From: Rickettsia typhi
Lineage (GTDB): Bacteria; Pseudomonadota; Alphaproteobacteria; Rickettsiales; UBA1997
Assembly (NCBI GenBank): GCA_945874115.1
Contig: CAMCFD010000060.1
Coordinates: 1-9,070, forward strand
DNA length: 9,070 nucleotides
Reading direction: 5' to 3'
Shown here: positions 1 to 5,585 of the stretch, piece by piece
Numbering within the stretch: position 1 is the stretch's first letter
Layout: every line of letters starts with the position of its first letter
Made by a program: the position numbers and the translations under genes
Notes under the pieces: model-generated
What the model saw: only the letters and a program-made list of their open reading frames with translations
What the model was told of the DNA's origin: nothing
The model's database searches: none

Positions 1-2361
1 AAAACTGACAAAGCAAAAAAGCTTATCAAAAATCTGATAAAAGATGTAAAAAAGGTTAAAAAAACCACAAAAATTGCTAAAAAAACTGAAATTGAGAATA
101 AATCTAGCAAAAATCTTAAGAATTTAGCGAAAAATAACAAAATTGACAGCAAGCCGGCGAAAGATAATAAATTGTTGAAAAAAGAAATTGAAGATCTTCA
201 AAATTCGGCGCGTCGAATCTTGCAAAAAAACCAAGAAGTTGCTAAAAAAATCGCACAAAAAGAACTTAAAGATTCGAAAAAAGCCCAAGTTTTTGACTTA
301 AACGAGCTTGAAATTGAAGATTTAGAAGAAGAAAAACCGGCAAAAAAGAATGTTGAAATTAAAGAAAGTAAAGTAAAAAACAAAAATCTTTTTGACAAAA
401 AAGCGCAAATTCTAGCGGCGAAATTAAAAATCGAAAATTCGAATCAAAGTCAAAATCCGAAAGTTCGCGCTGAAGAGAAAAAATTCTCGAGCGAGTTTTC
501 TGAAAAACTTAAAAAATTGTTGGCTCTTGGAAAACTTCAAGGTTTTTTGACTTATGACCAGATCAATGAAAACATGGATATCGAGCTTAACGCCGATAAA
601 ATGGAGCGCATTGTCGACGTTTTGAGTGAGTTTAAAATCACCGTCGTTGAGCGCGAAGAAGATATCGAAAAATTGATCGAAGAAGGTGTTATTGCAAGTG
701 AAGATGATAAAAGCCAAAAAAGAAGCGAAGATTCGGTGAAAACCTATCTGAAATCGATGAGCAATGTGAAATTATTGACGCGAGACGACGAAGTTTCAAT
801 CGCGATTCGCATTGAAGAAGGGCGCGCCAAAACTGTGAAAGCGCTTTATAAAAGTCCGATAATTGTCAAACATTTTATCGAATGGTATAACGGCCTTGCT
901 GACGGCACGATTTTCTTGCGCGACATTATTAGAATTGACGAAACTTATAATTCTGAACTTGAAGAATTGATCAAAAACAGTGATCAGAACGCCGCAAATC
1001 ACGACACGCAAAATGACGATGATATCACGGCGATCATTCAAGACGTTGGCGATGTTGGCAATGAAGCTTTTTTTGAAGATGACGAGCTTGAACAAATTGA
1101 CGAAAGCGCGGTTTCATTCGTTTCGATGGAGCGAATTTTGATGCCGAAAATGTTAGAATTGTTCGGAAAAATCGCGGTTTCGTGCCAAAAAATTCTCGAT
1201 AAATCTGCGGATAAAAACTCGCGCGAAGTTAAGAAAGACAAAGAAATAACGCAAATGATGGCTGATTTCGAAAAACTTACTCTTGAAGTGAGTTTCAACG
1301 ACTCGCTAATCAAAGCTTTGGTCGATCAGCTTTATGAAGCTCACAAAAAAATCACCGATTATGAAGTTGGTTTGTTGCATTTAGCGCGCGCTTCTGGCGT
1401 TGACAGACTTGACTTTATCAAGAAATATAATGAAGTTGGTGTTGGTAAAAATTGGGTGAAAGAATTTGCGAAATTTCCAAATGAAAAATGGCAAAAATTT
1501 GCAAAAAACGACGCCAAAAAAATTAACGAAATTCAAGAATTAATTCAAAAAATTACGCGAATTATCGGCCTTGATTTGCCCGAATTTAAAGAGCTTGTCG
1601 GCGAACTTCGCAAAAGTCAAGATTCTGAATTGAAGGCGAAAAAAGAAATGATCGAGGCCAATTTGCGCCTTGTGGTTTCGATTGCGAAAAAATATACAAA
1701 TCGCGGATTGCAATTTCTTGATTTGATTCAAGAAGGCAATATTGGCTTGATGAGAGCGGTTGACAAATTTGAATATCGTCGCGGTTATAAATTTTCGACT
1801 TATGCAACTTGGTGGATTAGACAAGCCATCACGCGCGCAATTGCTGACCAGTCGCGCACGATTAGAATTCCGATTCACATGGTTGAAACGATTAACAAAA
1901 TCGTCAAAACTTCGCGCCAATTGACGCAAGAACTCGGCAGAACGCCTGACGCGCAAGAAATTGCCGACAAATTGTTGATGCCAGTTGAGAAAGTGCGTAA
2001 AGTTTTGCGAACTTCGAAAGATCCGATCAGCTTAGAATCTCCTGTTTCGGGCGATGATGAAGACAGTTTGCTTGGCGATTTTATCGAAGACAAAAGTGCT
2101 GTTCTTCCTTATGACGCGGCGTCTCACTCGAAGTTAAAAGAAATGACGGCGCAAATGTTGTCATCGCTAACGCCTAGAGAAGAGCGTGTTCTTCGTATGC
2201 GCTTCGGAATTGGAATGGTGACTGATCACACTTTGGAAGAAGTTGGTAAACAATTCGCGGTTACTCGCGAGCGTATTCGCCAAATTGAAGCTAAGGCGCT
2301 GAAGAAGTTGCAACATCCGAAACGCGCGAAATTATTGAAGAATTTCTTGCAAGACGTTTAG
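1..2361 (+). CDS. rpoD: RNA polymerase major sigma factor RpoD (sigma-70), 5' end outside window
   Basis: This is the primary sigma factor, which directs RNA polymerase to housekeeping promoters. The frame is open from base 1 with no stop, giving 786 residues in the window, so the true start lies upstream. A TTG at 172 is internal and not a credible start. Counting from the first codon, about 160 residues of lysine-rich, low-complexity sequence come before region 1.1 (about 164-232, including LGKLQGFLTYDQINENM). Region 1.2 is near 245-277 (VKTYLKSM, LLTRDDEVSIAIRIEEG), followed by a long non-conserved insert (about 278-540). Region 2 (about 543-617) has EANLRLVVSIAKKY, DLIQEGNIGLMRAVDKF and TYATWWIRQAITRA. 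Region 3 follows, then region 4 (about 722-786) with LTPREERVLRMRFGIG and the helix-turn-helix VTRERIRQIEAKAL. Every core and promoter-contact block is intact. The length exceeds E. coli RpoD (613 aa), mainly through the extension. A hairpin follows the stop directly. Confidence 0.97.
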   Translation, partial: KTDKAKKLIKNLIKDVKKVKKTTKIAKKTEIENKSSKNLKNLAKNNKIDSKPAKDNKLLKKEIEDLQNSARRILQKNQEVAKKIAQKELKDSKKAQVFDLNELEIEDLEEEKPAKKNVEIKESKVKNKNLFDKKAQILAAKLKIENSNQSQNPKVRAEEKKFSSEFSEKLKKLLALGKLQGFLTYDQINENMDIELNADKMERIVDVLSEFKITVVEREEDIEKLIEEGVIASEDDKSQKRSEDSVKTYLKSMSNVKLLTRDDEVSIAIRIEEGRAKTVKALYKSPIIVKHFIEWYNGLADGTIFLRDIIRIDETYNSELEELIKNSDQNAANHDTQNDDDITAIIQDVGDVGNEAFFEDDELEQIDESAVSFVSMERILMPKMLELFGKIAVSCQKILDKSADKNSREVKKDKEITQMMADFEKLTLEVSFNDSLIKALVDQLYEAHKKITDYEVGLLHLARASGVDRLDFIKKYNEVGVGKNWVKEFAKFPNEKWQKFAKNDAKKINEIQELIQKITRIIGLDLPEFKELVGELRKSQDSELKAKKEMIEANLRLVVSIAKKYTNRGLQFLDLIQEGNIGLMRAVDKFEYRRGYKFSTYATWWIRQAITRAIADQSRTIRIPIHMVETINKIVKTSRQLTQELGRTPDAQEIADKLLMPVEKVRKVLRTSKDPISLESPVSGDDEDSLLGDFIEDKSAVLPYDAASHSKLKEMTAQMLSSLTPREERVLRMRFGIGMVTDHTLEEVGKQFAVTRERIRQIEAKALKKLQHPKRAKLLKNFLQDV

Positions 2362-2365
2362 GGGG

Positions 2366-2390
2366 TTAAAAAAATCTGCGATTTTTTTAA
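2366..2390 (+). terminator. A/T-rich hairpin just after rpoD, probable terminator
   Basis: A perfect 11-bp stem (TTAAAAAAATC at 2366-2376 with GATTTTTTTAA at 2380-2390) closes on a TGC loop four bases after the rpoD stop. The right arm has seven T residues, so the T-tract is inside the stem, as in some bidirectional A/T-rich terminators. No GC-rich base or free U-tract follows (GGGG comes next), so termination strength is uncertain. It resembles the hairpin at the yejB 3' end in stem length and TGC loop. Confidence 0.5.
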
Positions 2391-2432
2391 GGGGCTCATT
2401 GATTCTCTCGCAAGTTAGAACTATCCCTAAAT

Positions 2433-2555
2433 AGGAGGCGCAAGCCTCCTTGGTCAACAGAAGTTCGCTTGGCGATTTGTAGAAACGACGCTCTCCCATA
2501 GGACGCATATTCTTGGTGAATTTTCTTTGGATTGATGAGATGTAAAAAAATATTA
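2433..2555 (+). repeat. Copy 1 of a ~120-bp structured intergenic repeat
   Basis: The copy starts with a perfect 7-bp hairpin on a GCAA tetraloop (AGGAGGCGCAAGCCTCCT, 2433-2450) followed at once by TTGGTCA. Further on come TTTGTAGAAACGACGCT (2476-2492) and an end AAAATATTA (2547-2555). The same blocks occur in the same order and orientation at 7722-7839, and each copy lies 60-75 bases after the stop of a plus-strand gene. Similarity between blocks is patchy, so this is a diverged family or a conserved RNA structure. I do not recognise a named family. Confidence 0.55.
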
Positions 2556-2610
2556 TATTTTAATCTGGTGAATTCAAGGAGTCGATCATAACCGCTTTCT
2601 GTGCAAAAAT

Positions 2611-2727
2611 CTAGTAATCAGTAACAATCGTAATTATCAAATCAATAATCAGCAAAACCCCTACGATCATCATATTTAATTTTATTTTCGAAAACAAAAT
2701 TATGGCTAGATAAATTATGGTTGTCAT
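2611..2727 (-). CDS. Possible 38-residue hydrophobic small protein
   Basis: The minus-strand frame runs from ATG (2725-2727) to TAG (2611-2613). The product would be almost entirely hydrophobic: a first stretch TTIIYLAIILF (residues 2-12), a short basic turn (SKIKLN), and a second stretch MMIVGVLLIIDLIITIV (19-35), ending in TDY. It would suit a tiny membrane protein with one or two membrane segments. It lies 95 bases downstream of the purK stop on the same strand. No Shine-Dalgarno sequence or good promoter is visible, and A/T-rich DNA gives Ile/Leu codons by chance. It may well be non-coding. Confidence 0.2.
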   Translation of the reverse strand: MTTIIYLAIILFSKIKLNMMIVGVLLIIDLIITIVTDY

Positions 2728-2800
2728 ATTTGTGTTTTTAGCGATTGTTTAAAGTGCTCGCTGCTTTAGATTTTAGACCAAAATCATAGTTTTTGGTATA

Positions 2801-2835
2801 GTAAAAACAAGTGTCTTAGCGTTTATTCAAAGACA
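2801..2835 (-). terminator. Weak candidate terminator for purK
   Basis: On the minus strand, TGTCTT (inside the last purK codons, 2830-2835) can pair with AAGACA (2812-2817) across a 12-nt loop. It is followed by CTTGTTTTTAC (2801-2811). The position and U-rich tail fit a terminator, but a 6-bp stem with a large loop is weak. Confidence 0.3.
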
Positions 2836-3887
2836 TTTATGTGTCCCATTTTTCGTCCTTCTTTCGCCTCACTTTTTCCGTAAAGATGAATTTTTGCGTG
2901 TTGATTTTGGCTGAATTCCTCTAAATTATTGACGTCGTTGCCAATTAAATTTTGCATAAAGCCGCGAGAATGATAGTTAGAATCGCCAAGTTTCAAGTTG
3001 GTGATTGCGCGGATTAATTGCTCGAATTGTGATGTGATGGCGGCGTCCATCGAAAAATGTCCCGAATTGTGTGGGCGTGGCGCTAATTCGTTGACGATCA
3101 ATTCTTCATTTTCCATCACGAAAAATTCTACGGCTAAAATGCCTTTCAAATCAAGGTTTTGCGCTATTTTTATGGCAATTTCCATCGCATTTTTTTTGCA
3201 ACCATCGCTGACTCTTGCGGGATAAAAACTTTTGTCTAAAATTCCATTTTTATGAATGTTGGTAAGTGGCTGATAGCAAGCGATTTCACCGTTTAGAGCG
3301 CGCGAAACCATCACTGAAATTTCGCTTTTAAACGGGCAGAATTTCTCTAAAATTAGTGAATTTTTCAGCAGGTTTTTTTGCAAAACTTCGTCCCAAGCGT
3401 TTAGTGCGTCTTCTTGATTTTTTACTACAAATTGGCCTTTGCCGTCATAGCCCATCATCACGGTTTTTAGGATTGATTTTTCAAATTTATGAAATCCGGC
3501 GAGCAATTCTTGATTGGTGTGAATTTGGGTAAAATCAGCGGTTTTTACGCCAATTTTATTCAAGAATTCTTTCTCAAGCAAACGATTTTGCGTGATTTTC
3601 AAAACTTTTGAAGATGGATAAACTTCTGTTAAAGTTTCAATAAATTCAACGCTTTCAACCGGAATATTTTCAAATTCGAAAGTGATTAAATCGACCGAGT
3701 TGGCGAATTTTTTTAAAGCTTCTTTGTCGCTAAAATCGGCGATAATTGCGTGATTAGTGACGAAAGATGCGGGGCAATTTGCATAGTCAGAAAAAATCAC
3801 GGTTTTGTGACCCAAAGCGTGTGCGGCAAAACAAGTCATTCGCCCAAGTTGTCCGCCACCTAAAATTCCTATTGTTAAAGATTTCAT
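2823..3887 (-). CDS. purK: N5-carboxyaminoimidazole ribonucleotide synthase PurK
   Basis: PurK is a cytosolic ATP-grasp enzyme of de novo purine synthesis. It uses ATP and bicarbonate to convert AIR to N5-CAIR, which PurE then rearranges. The 354-residue product has the family's usual length. Visible landmarks: the N-terminal nucleotide-fold glycine motif GILGGGQLGRM (residues 7-17), FEFENIP (70-76), the ATP-grasp loop MMGYDGKGQFVVK (144-156), EKFCPFKSEISVMVSR (181-196), YQPLTNIHKNGILDKS (205-220), the Mg/ATP-binding part AVEFFV...NELAPRPHNSGH (252-277), and the C-terminal QNLIGND (312-318). I chose ATG at 3887. A TTG nine codons upstream adds residues that are not conserved, and the glycine motif normally lies this close to the start. 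The purE gene, often adjacent, is not in the window. The gene is divergent from the UPF0434 gene. Confidence 0.96.
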   Translation of the reverse strand: MKSLTIGILGGGQLGRMTCFAAHALGHKTVIFSDYANCPASFVTNHAIIADFSDKEALKKFANSVDLITFEFENIPVESVEFIETLTEVYPSSKVLKITQNRLLEKEFLNKIGVKTADFTQIHTNQELLAGFHKFEKSILKTVMMGYDGKGQFVVKNQEDALNAWDEVLQKNLLKNSLILEKFCPFKSEISVMVSRALNGEIACYQPLTNIHKNGILDKSFYPARVSDGCKKNAMEIAIKIAQNLDLKGILAVEFFVMENEELIVNELAPRPHNSGHFSMDAAITSQFEQLIRAITNLKLGDSNYHSRGFMQNLIGNDVNNLEEFSQNQHAKIHLYGKSEAKEGRKMGHINVFE

Positions 3888-3904
3888 ATTGATTTTTCTT
3901 GATT

Positions 3905-3933
3905 TTGACGCCAAATATTATAAAATTTAAATT
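3905..3933 (+). promoter_or_regulatory. Candidate promoter for the UPF0434 gene
   Basis: TTGACG (3905-3910, five of six matches to the -35 consensus) and TAAATT (3928-3933, four of six) are 17 bases apart, with the ATG about 26 nt past the predicted start. It overlaps the purK -10 region on the opposite strand, so the two divergent promoters would interfere. Confidence 0.35.
3917..3922 (-). promoter_or_regulatory. Candidate -10 box for purK
   Basis: The minus strand carries a consensus TATAAT 30 bases upstream of the purK ATG, predicting a short leader of about 20-25 nt. No good -35 is seen at standard spacing: TTGATT (3943-3948) is 20 bases away and TTTAGA (3937-3942) only 14. The call rests on the -10 alone. 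Confidence 0.35.
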
Positions 3934-3965
3934 TACTCTAAAAATCAACTAAAAGCAAGAAAAAT

Positions 3966-4139
3966 ATGACAAAAGAAATTGCGCCAGAATTGCTTGAAAT
4001 TTTAGCTTGCCCTTTGTGCAAATCTGATTTATTTTATGACAAAAGTGCGAACGAACTAGTTTGTCATCAATCGAAGCTTGCTTTTAAAATTAACGACGGC
4101 GTGCCAATTTTGATTATTGAAGACGCCAGAAAAATATAA
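3966..4139 (+). CDS. UPF0434/Trm112-like small zinc protein (YcaR family)
   Basis: A 57-residue cytosolic protein with the typical layout of the UPF0434 (YcaR) family: LLEILACPLCKSDL (residues 9-22) with the CxxC pair C15/C18, a third cysteine C33 in ELVCHQSKLAFKINDGVPILI (30-50), and the conserved DGVPILI strand. These proteins share a fold with Trm112, the activating subunit of several methyltransferases in eukaryotes and archaea. In bacteria the role is not firmly known, and zinc binding is inferred. Start and stop are clear (ATG 3966, TAA 4137-4139), and a second in-frame TAA follows immediately. The next gene begins three bases later, so the two are probably one transcript. The spacing seems too tight for a separate promoter. 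Confidence 0.9.
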   Translation: MTKEIAPELLEILACPLCKSDLFYDKSANELVCHQSKLAFKINDGVPILIIEDARKI

Positions 4140-4142
4140 TAA

Positions 4143-4691
4143 ATGAGCAGAAATTTACGCAAGAGAGGTTGGATAATTGGGTCGAGTAACGATTCGCAAA
4201 GTTCGAGCGATAATTCACAAAGCTCGGGCGAAGTTGGCTTAGCGCAAGCATTAGAAGCGCTAGAAGGCGTGACCTCGGCGACAGAAATGACAGCGGCGGC
4301 GCCTGTGCATGCGGTTGGCCAAGAAAGTGATGATGCTTTTTATAGCGACGACGAACAGCCGCTTGATGAAGAGCTGCGAGAAGAGCTTCGTTCAGAGCAA
4401 ATTAGAGCATTATTGCTGCGTCAAAAAGAAAGGGAGTCGGCGCGATTCACACCAGATAAGATAGCGGCCGAGGCAAGAAAGAGAGAAGAGAAATATCGAA
4501 ATATGCAAGAAGAGGGCGTCACCTATAGGCTTGCTTTGTTGGCGCAAAGACATTCAAGACAAAATAGAGAAGGGCAAGGCGCTGTTGCGTCTGCAGCAGA
4601 TCGAGATGATGTTGCGCCGTCAAAACAGCCGCACCCAACTCAAGAAGAAACTGGCCGGCTTTTGTCGTCTAGTCGCGATGTTGAAAAATGA
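4143..4691 (+). CDS. GC-rich hypothetical protein, probably disordered
   Basis: I do not recognise this 182-residue protein. The N-terminus is basic (MSRNLRKRGW), then Ser/Asn/Gln/Asp-rich with a duplicated heptad (SNDSQSS, SDNSQSS, residues 15-28), then Ala/Glu-rich to about 60. An acidic patch SDDAFYSDDEQPLDEE (62-77) leads into a charged, probably helical or coiled-coil stretch (about 76-146) rich in Arg, Glu and Gln. The tail is Ser/Gln/Pro-rich. No signal peptide, membrane segment or catalytic motif is visible. It starts three bases after the UPF0434 stop, suggesting co-transcription. By hand count GC reaches 52-65% at 4201-4320 and 53% at 4621-4680, against 30-38% in sampled flanks, which suggests foreign origin or relaxed constraint. 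A second open frame overlaps its 3' part, so a frameshifted or decayed gene is possible. Confidence 0.6.
   Translation: MSRNLRKRGWIIGSSNDSQSSSDNSQSSGEVGLAQALEALEGVTSATEMTAAAPVHAVGQESDDAFYSDDEQPLDEELREELRSEQIRALLLRQKERESARFTPDKIAAEARKREEKYRNMQEEGVTYRLALLAQRHSRQNREGQGAVASAADRDDVAPSKQPHPTQEETGRLLSSSRDVEK
4185..4226 (+). repeat. Two 21-bp in-frame tandem repeats
   Basis: Codons for SNDSQSS are followed directly by codons for SDNSQSS. The DNA copies differ at several positions, some synonymous (TCG/TCA, AGT/AGC) and some changing residues, so the duplication is not recent and the protein register has been kept. This supports the plus-strand frame being translated here. Confidence 0.5.
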
Positions 4692-4731
4692 TAGAAGGTT
4701 TCCGCTTTCGCAAGAATGGCAAATTGGCTAG
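4465..4731 (+). other. Overlapping open frame, possible frameshifted 3' coding remnant
   Basis: In the +1 frame relative to the hypothetical gene there are 88 sense codons between TAG (4462-4464) and TAG (4729-4731). From about 4540 they read as a plausible amphipathic basic helix pair, with pieces such as DIQDKIEKGKALLRLQQIE and RTQLKKKLAGFCRLVAMLK. The annotated frame reads as low-complexity Ser/Gln/Arg sequence over the same stretch. A short coiled coil followed by R-T and K-K-x-L-x-G-x-x-x-L spacing faintly recalls small TraD/MobC-type conjugation proteins, but this is a weak impression. The codons end in G/C unusually often for this genome. It could be the old reading frame of a gene since shifted, or chance. 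Confidence 0.2.
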
Positions 4732-4750
4732 AATAAAAATCGAAAAATAA

Positions 4751-5443
4751 TTATCCGCGCAAAACATATCCCTGATTTCGCACCGTTTGCAAAAATTGCG
4801 GTTGTTTTGGGTTTTCTTCAATTTTGCGTCTTAAGCGCGTAATTTGAACATCGATGCTTCGCGGATCAACATTTCCGCACAATTCAGCGAGTTGGTCGCG
4901 CGAAAATAATTCACCTTTTTTCTTGCATAAAATTGCCAAAATTTTCTTTTCGCCGTCGGTTAAATGAATGAATAATTCGCCTTTTTTCAAGCGCAATTGA
5001 TCTGTTTCAAAAGAAAATGCGCCAAATTTATAGATTTCTTGGACTGTTTTTGGCTCAGAAATTGGTGCGGAAGAAAAGCTGCGATTGCGTAAAATATTGT
5101 TGATGCGAAGTAATAATTCTTTGGGTTCGAAAGGTTTTGCTAAATAATCATCGGCGCCGACTTCAAGGCCTTTAACGCGGTCGTCGGGCTCTCCTCGTGC
5201 GGTTAAAATTAAAACCGCGACATTTGAGTTTTGTTTGAAAGATTTCGTGAAGTCAATGCCGTTTTCTTCGGGCATCATAACATCGACGACTAATAAATCG
5301 AAACTGTTGGCGCTGATTAATTCGCGTGCTTCGATAGTGTCTTTTGCGAGCAAAACTTCAAAACCGTTATCGCCTAAAAATTTTCCAAGCAAGTTGCGAA
5401 GTCGGGTGTCGTCGTCAATTACGAGTAATTTTTTTCTGTTCAT
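4751..5443 (-). CDS. OmpR/PhoB-class response regulator, PetR-like
   Basis: A 230-residue two-component response regulator acting as a DNA-binding transcription factor. The receiver domain (about 5-118) has the acidic pocket DDD (10-12), phosphoacceptor D54 in VVDVMMP, T81 in LTARGEPDDR, and K103 in ADDYLAKPFEPKELLLRI. The C-terminal winged helix (about 137-230) shows LTDGEKKILAIL, FSRDQLAELCG, recognition helix RSIDVQITRLRRKIEE (195-210) and the wing VRNQGYVLRG. The receiver is very like alphaproteobacterial PetR/OmpR proteins, including RLR-LL, ARGEPDDRVKGLEVGADDYLAKPFEP and the short linker. I chose ATG at 5443, since the 14 codons upstream from the next in-frame start are not conserved and the receiver strand begins here. 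No histidine kinase is adjacent, so the partner must be encoded elsewhere. The gene follows the ankyrin gene on the same strand across a 142-bp gap with its own promoter candidate. Confidence 0.93.
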   Translation of the reverse strand: MNRKKLLVIDDDTRLRNLLGKFLGDNGFEVLLAKDTIEARELISANSFDLLVVDVMMPEENGIDFTKSFKQNSNVAVLILTARGEPDDRVKGLEVGADDYLAKPFEPKELLLRINNILRNRSFSSAPISEPKTVQEIYKFGAFSFETDQLRLKKGELFIHLTDGEKKILAILCKKKGELFSRDQLAELCGNVDPRSIDVQITRLRRKIEENPKQPQFLQTVRNQGYVLRG

Positions 5444-5498
5444 AATTTGGTGGAAATAAATTAACTTCAAATTAAATTGACGCAAAATTCTGTCAGCA

Positions 5499-5526
5499 AG
5501 GATAGCGGATATTTTTTTAGGGTCAA
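5499..5526 (-). promoter_or_regulatory. Candidate promoter of the response regulator gene
   Basis: The minus strand reads TTGACC (5521-5526, five of six matches to -35), a 16-base spacer, then TATCCT (5499-5504, four of six matches to -10). The predicted start would leave a leader of roughly 50 nt. It sits in the gap downstream of the ankyrin gene, suggesting the regulator is transcribed independently. No Shine-Dalgarno sequence precedes the ATG. Confidence 0.45.
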
Positions 5527-5585
5527 GGGTTTTGGCGTTAAATCAATTGCGCAAATTTTATTTTGCGGCCACGAATTTTTGATTA

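Larger units (their letters stand above)
2362..2822. other. 461-bp intergenic region between rpoD and purK
   Basis: The region lies between genes that end towards each other. It holds the rpoD 3' hairpin, one copy of the ~120-bp repeat (2433-2555), a short hydrophobic minus-strand frame (2611-2727), and weak hairpins near the purK 3' end (2777-2797 with 7-bp arms ACCAAAA/TTTTGGT, and 2812-2835). I found no tRNA, no recognisable riboswitch and no broken version of a known gene. Base composition from about 2540 onward is very A/T-rich. Confidence 0.6.

Noticed and set aside
172..174. TTG as the start codon of rpoD
   Set aside because: The frame continues open to base 1 with the same lysine-rich character, so the TTG is internal and the real start is outside the window.
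198..2093. Several minus-strand open frames opposite rpoD
   Set aside because: They lie in antisense to a strongly supported gene, read as Phe/Ser/Ile-rich nonsense and match no family I know.
2391..2530. tRNA or remnant of a known small RNA after rpoD
   Set aside because: Hairpins are present, but I found no cloverleaf, T-loop GTTCGA motif or anticodon arm, nor features of tmRNA, 6S or RNase P RNA.
2541..2562. AAAATAT/ATATTTT palindrome as an operator
   Set aside because: It is pure A/T in an A/T-rich gap with no gene start nearby, so chance explains it well.
2777..2797. Hairpin ACCAAAA/TTTTGGT as the purK terminator
   Set aside because: The 7-bp stem has a 7-nt loop and no T-run on either strand, so termination is unlikely; the structure at 2801-2835 fits slightly better.
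2998..3225. 75-codon plus-strand frame opposite purK
   Set aside because: It is antisense to conserved PurK ATP-grasp motifs and shows no independent coding signal.
3888..3914. TTG start extending PurK by nine residues
   Set aside because: The added residues are not PurK-like, and ATG at 3887 places the glycine-rich motif at its usual distance from the N-terminus.
5444..5485. Longer start for the response regulator
   Set aside because: The 14 extra residues precede the receiver's first strand and are not typical of the family; the internal ATG is normal.
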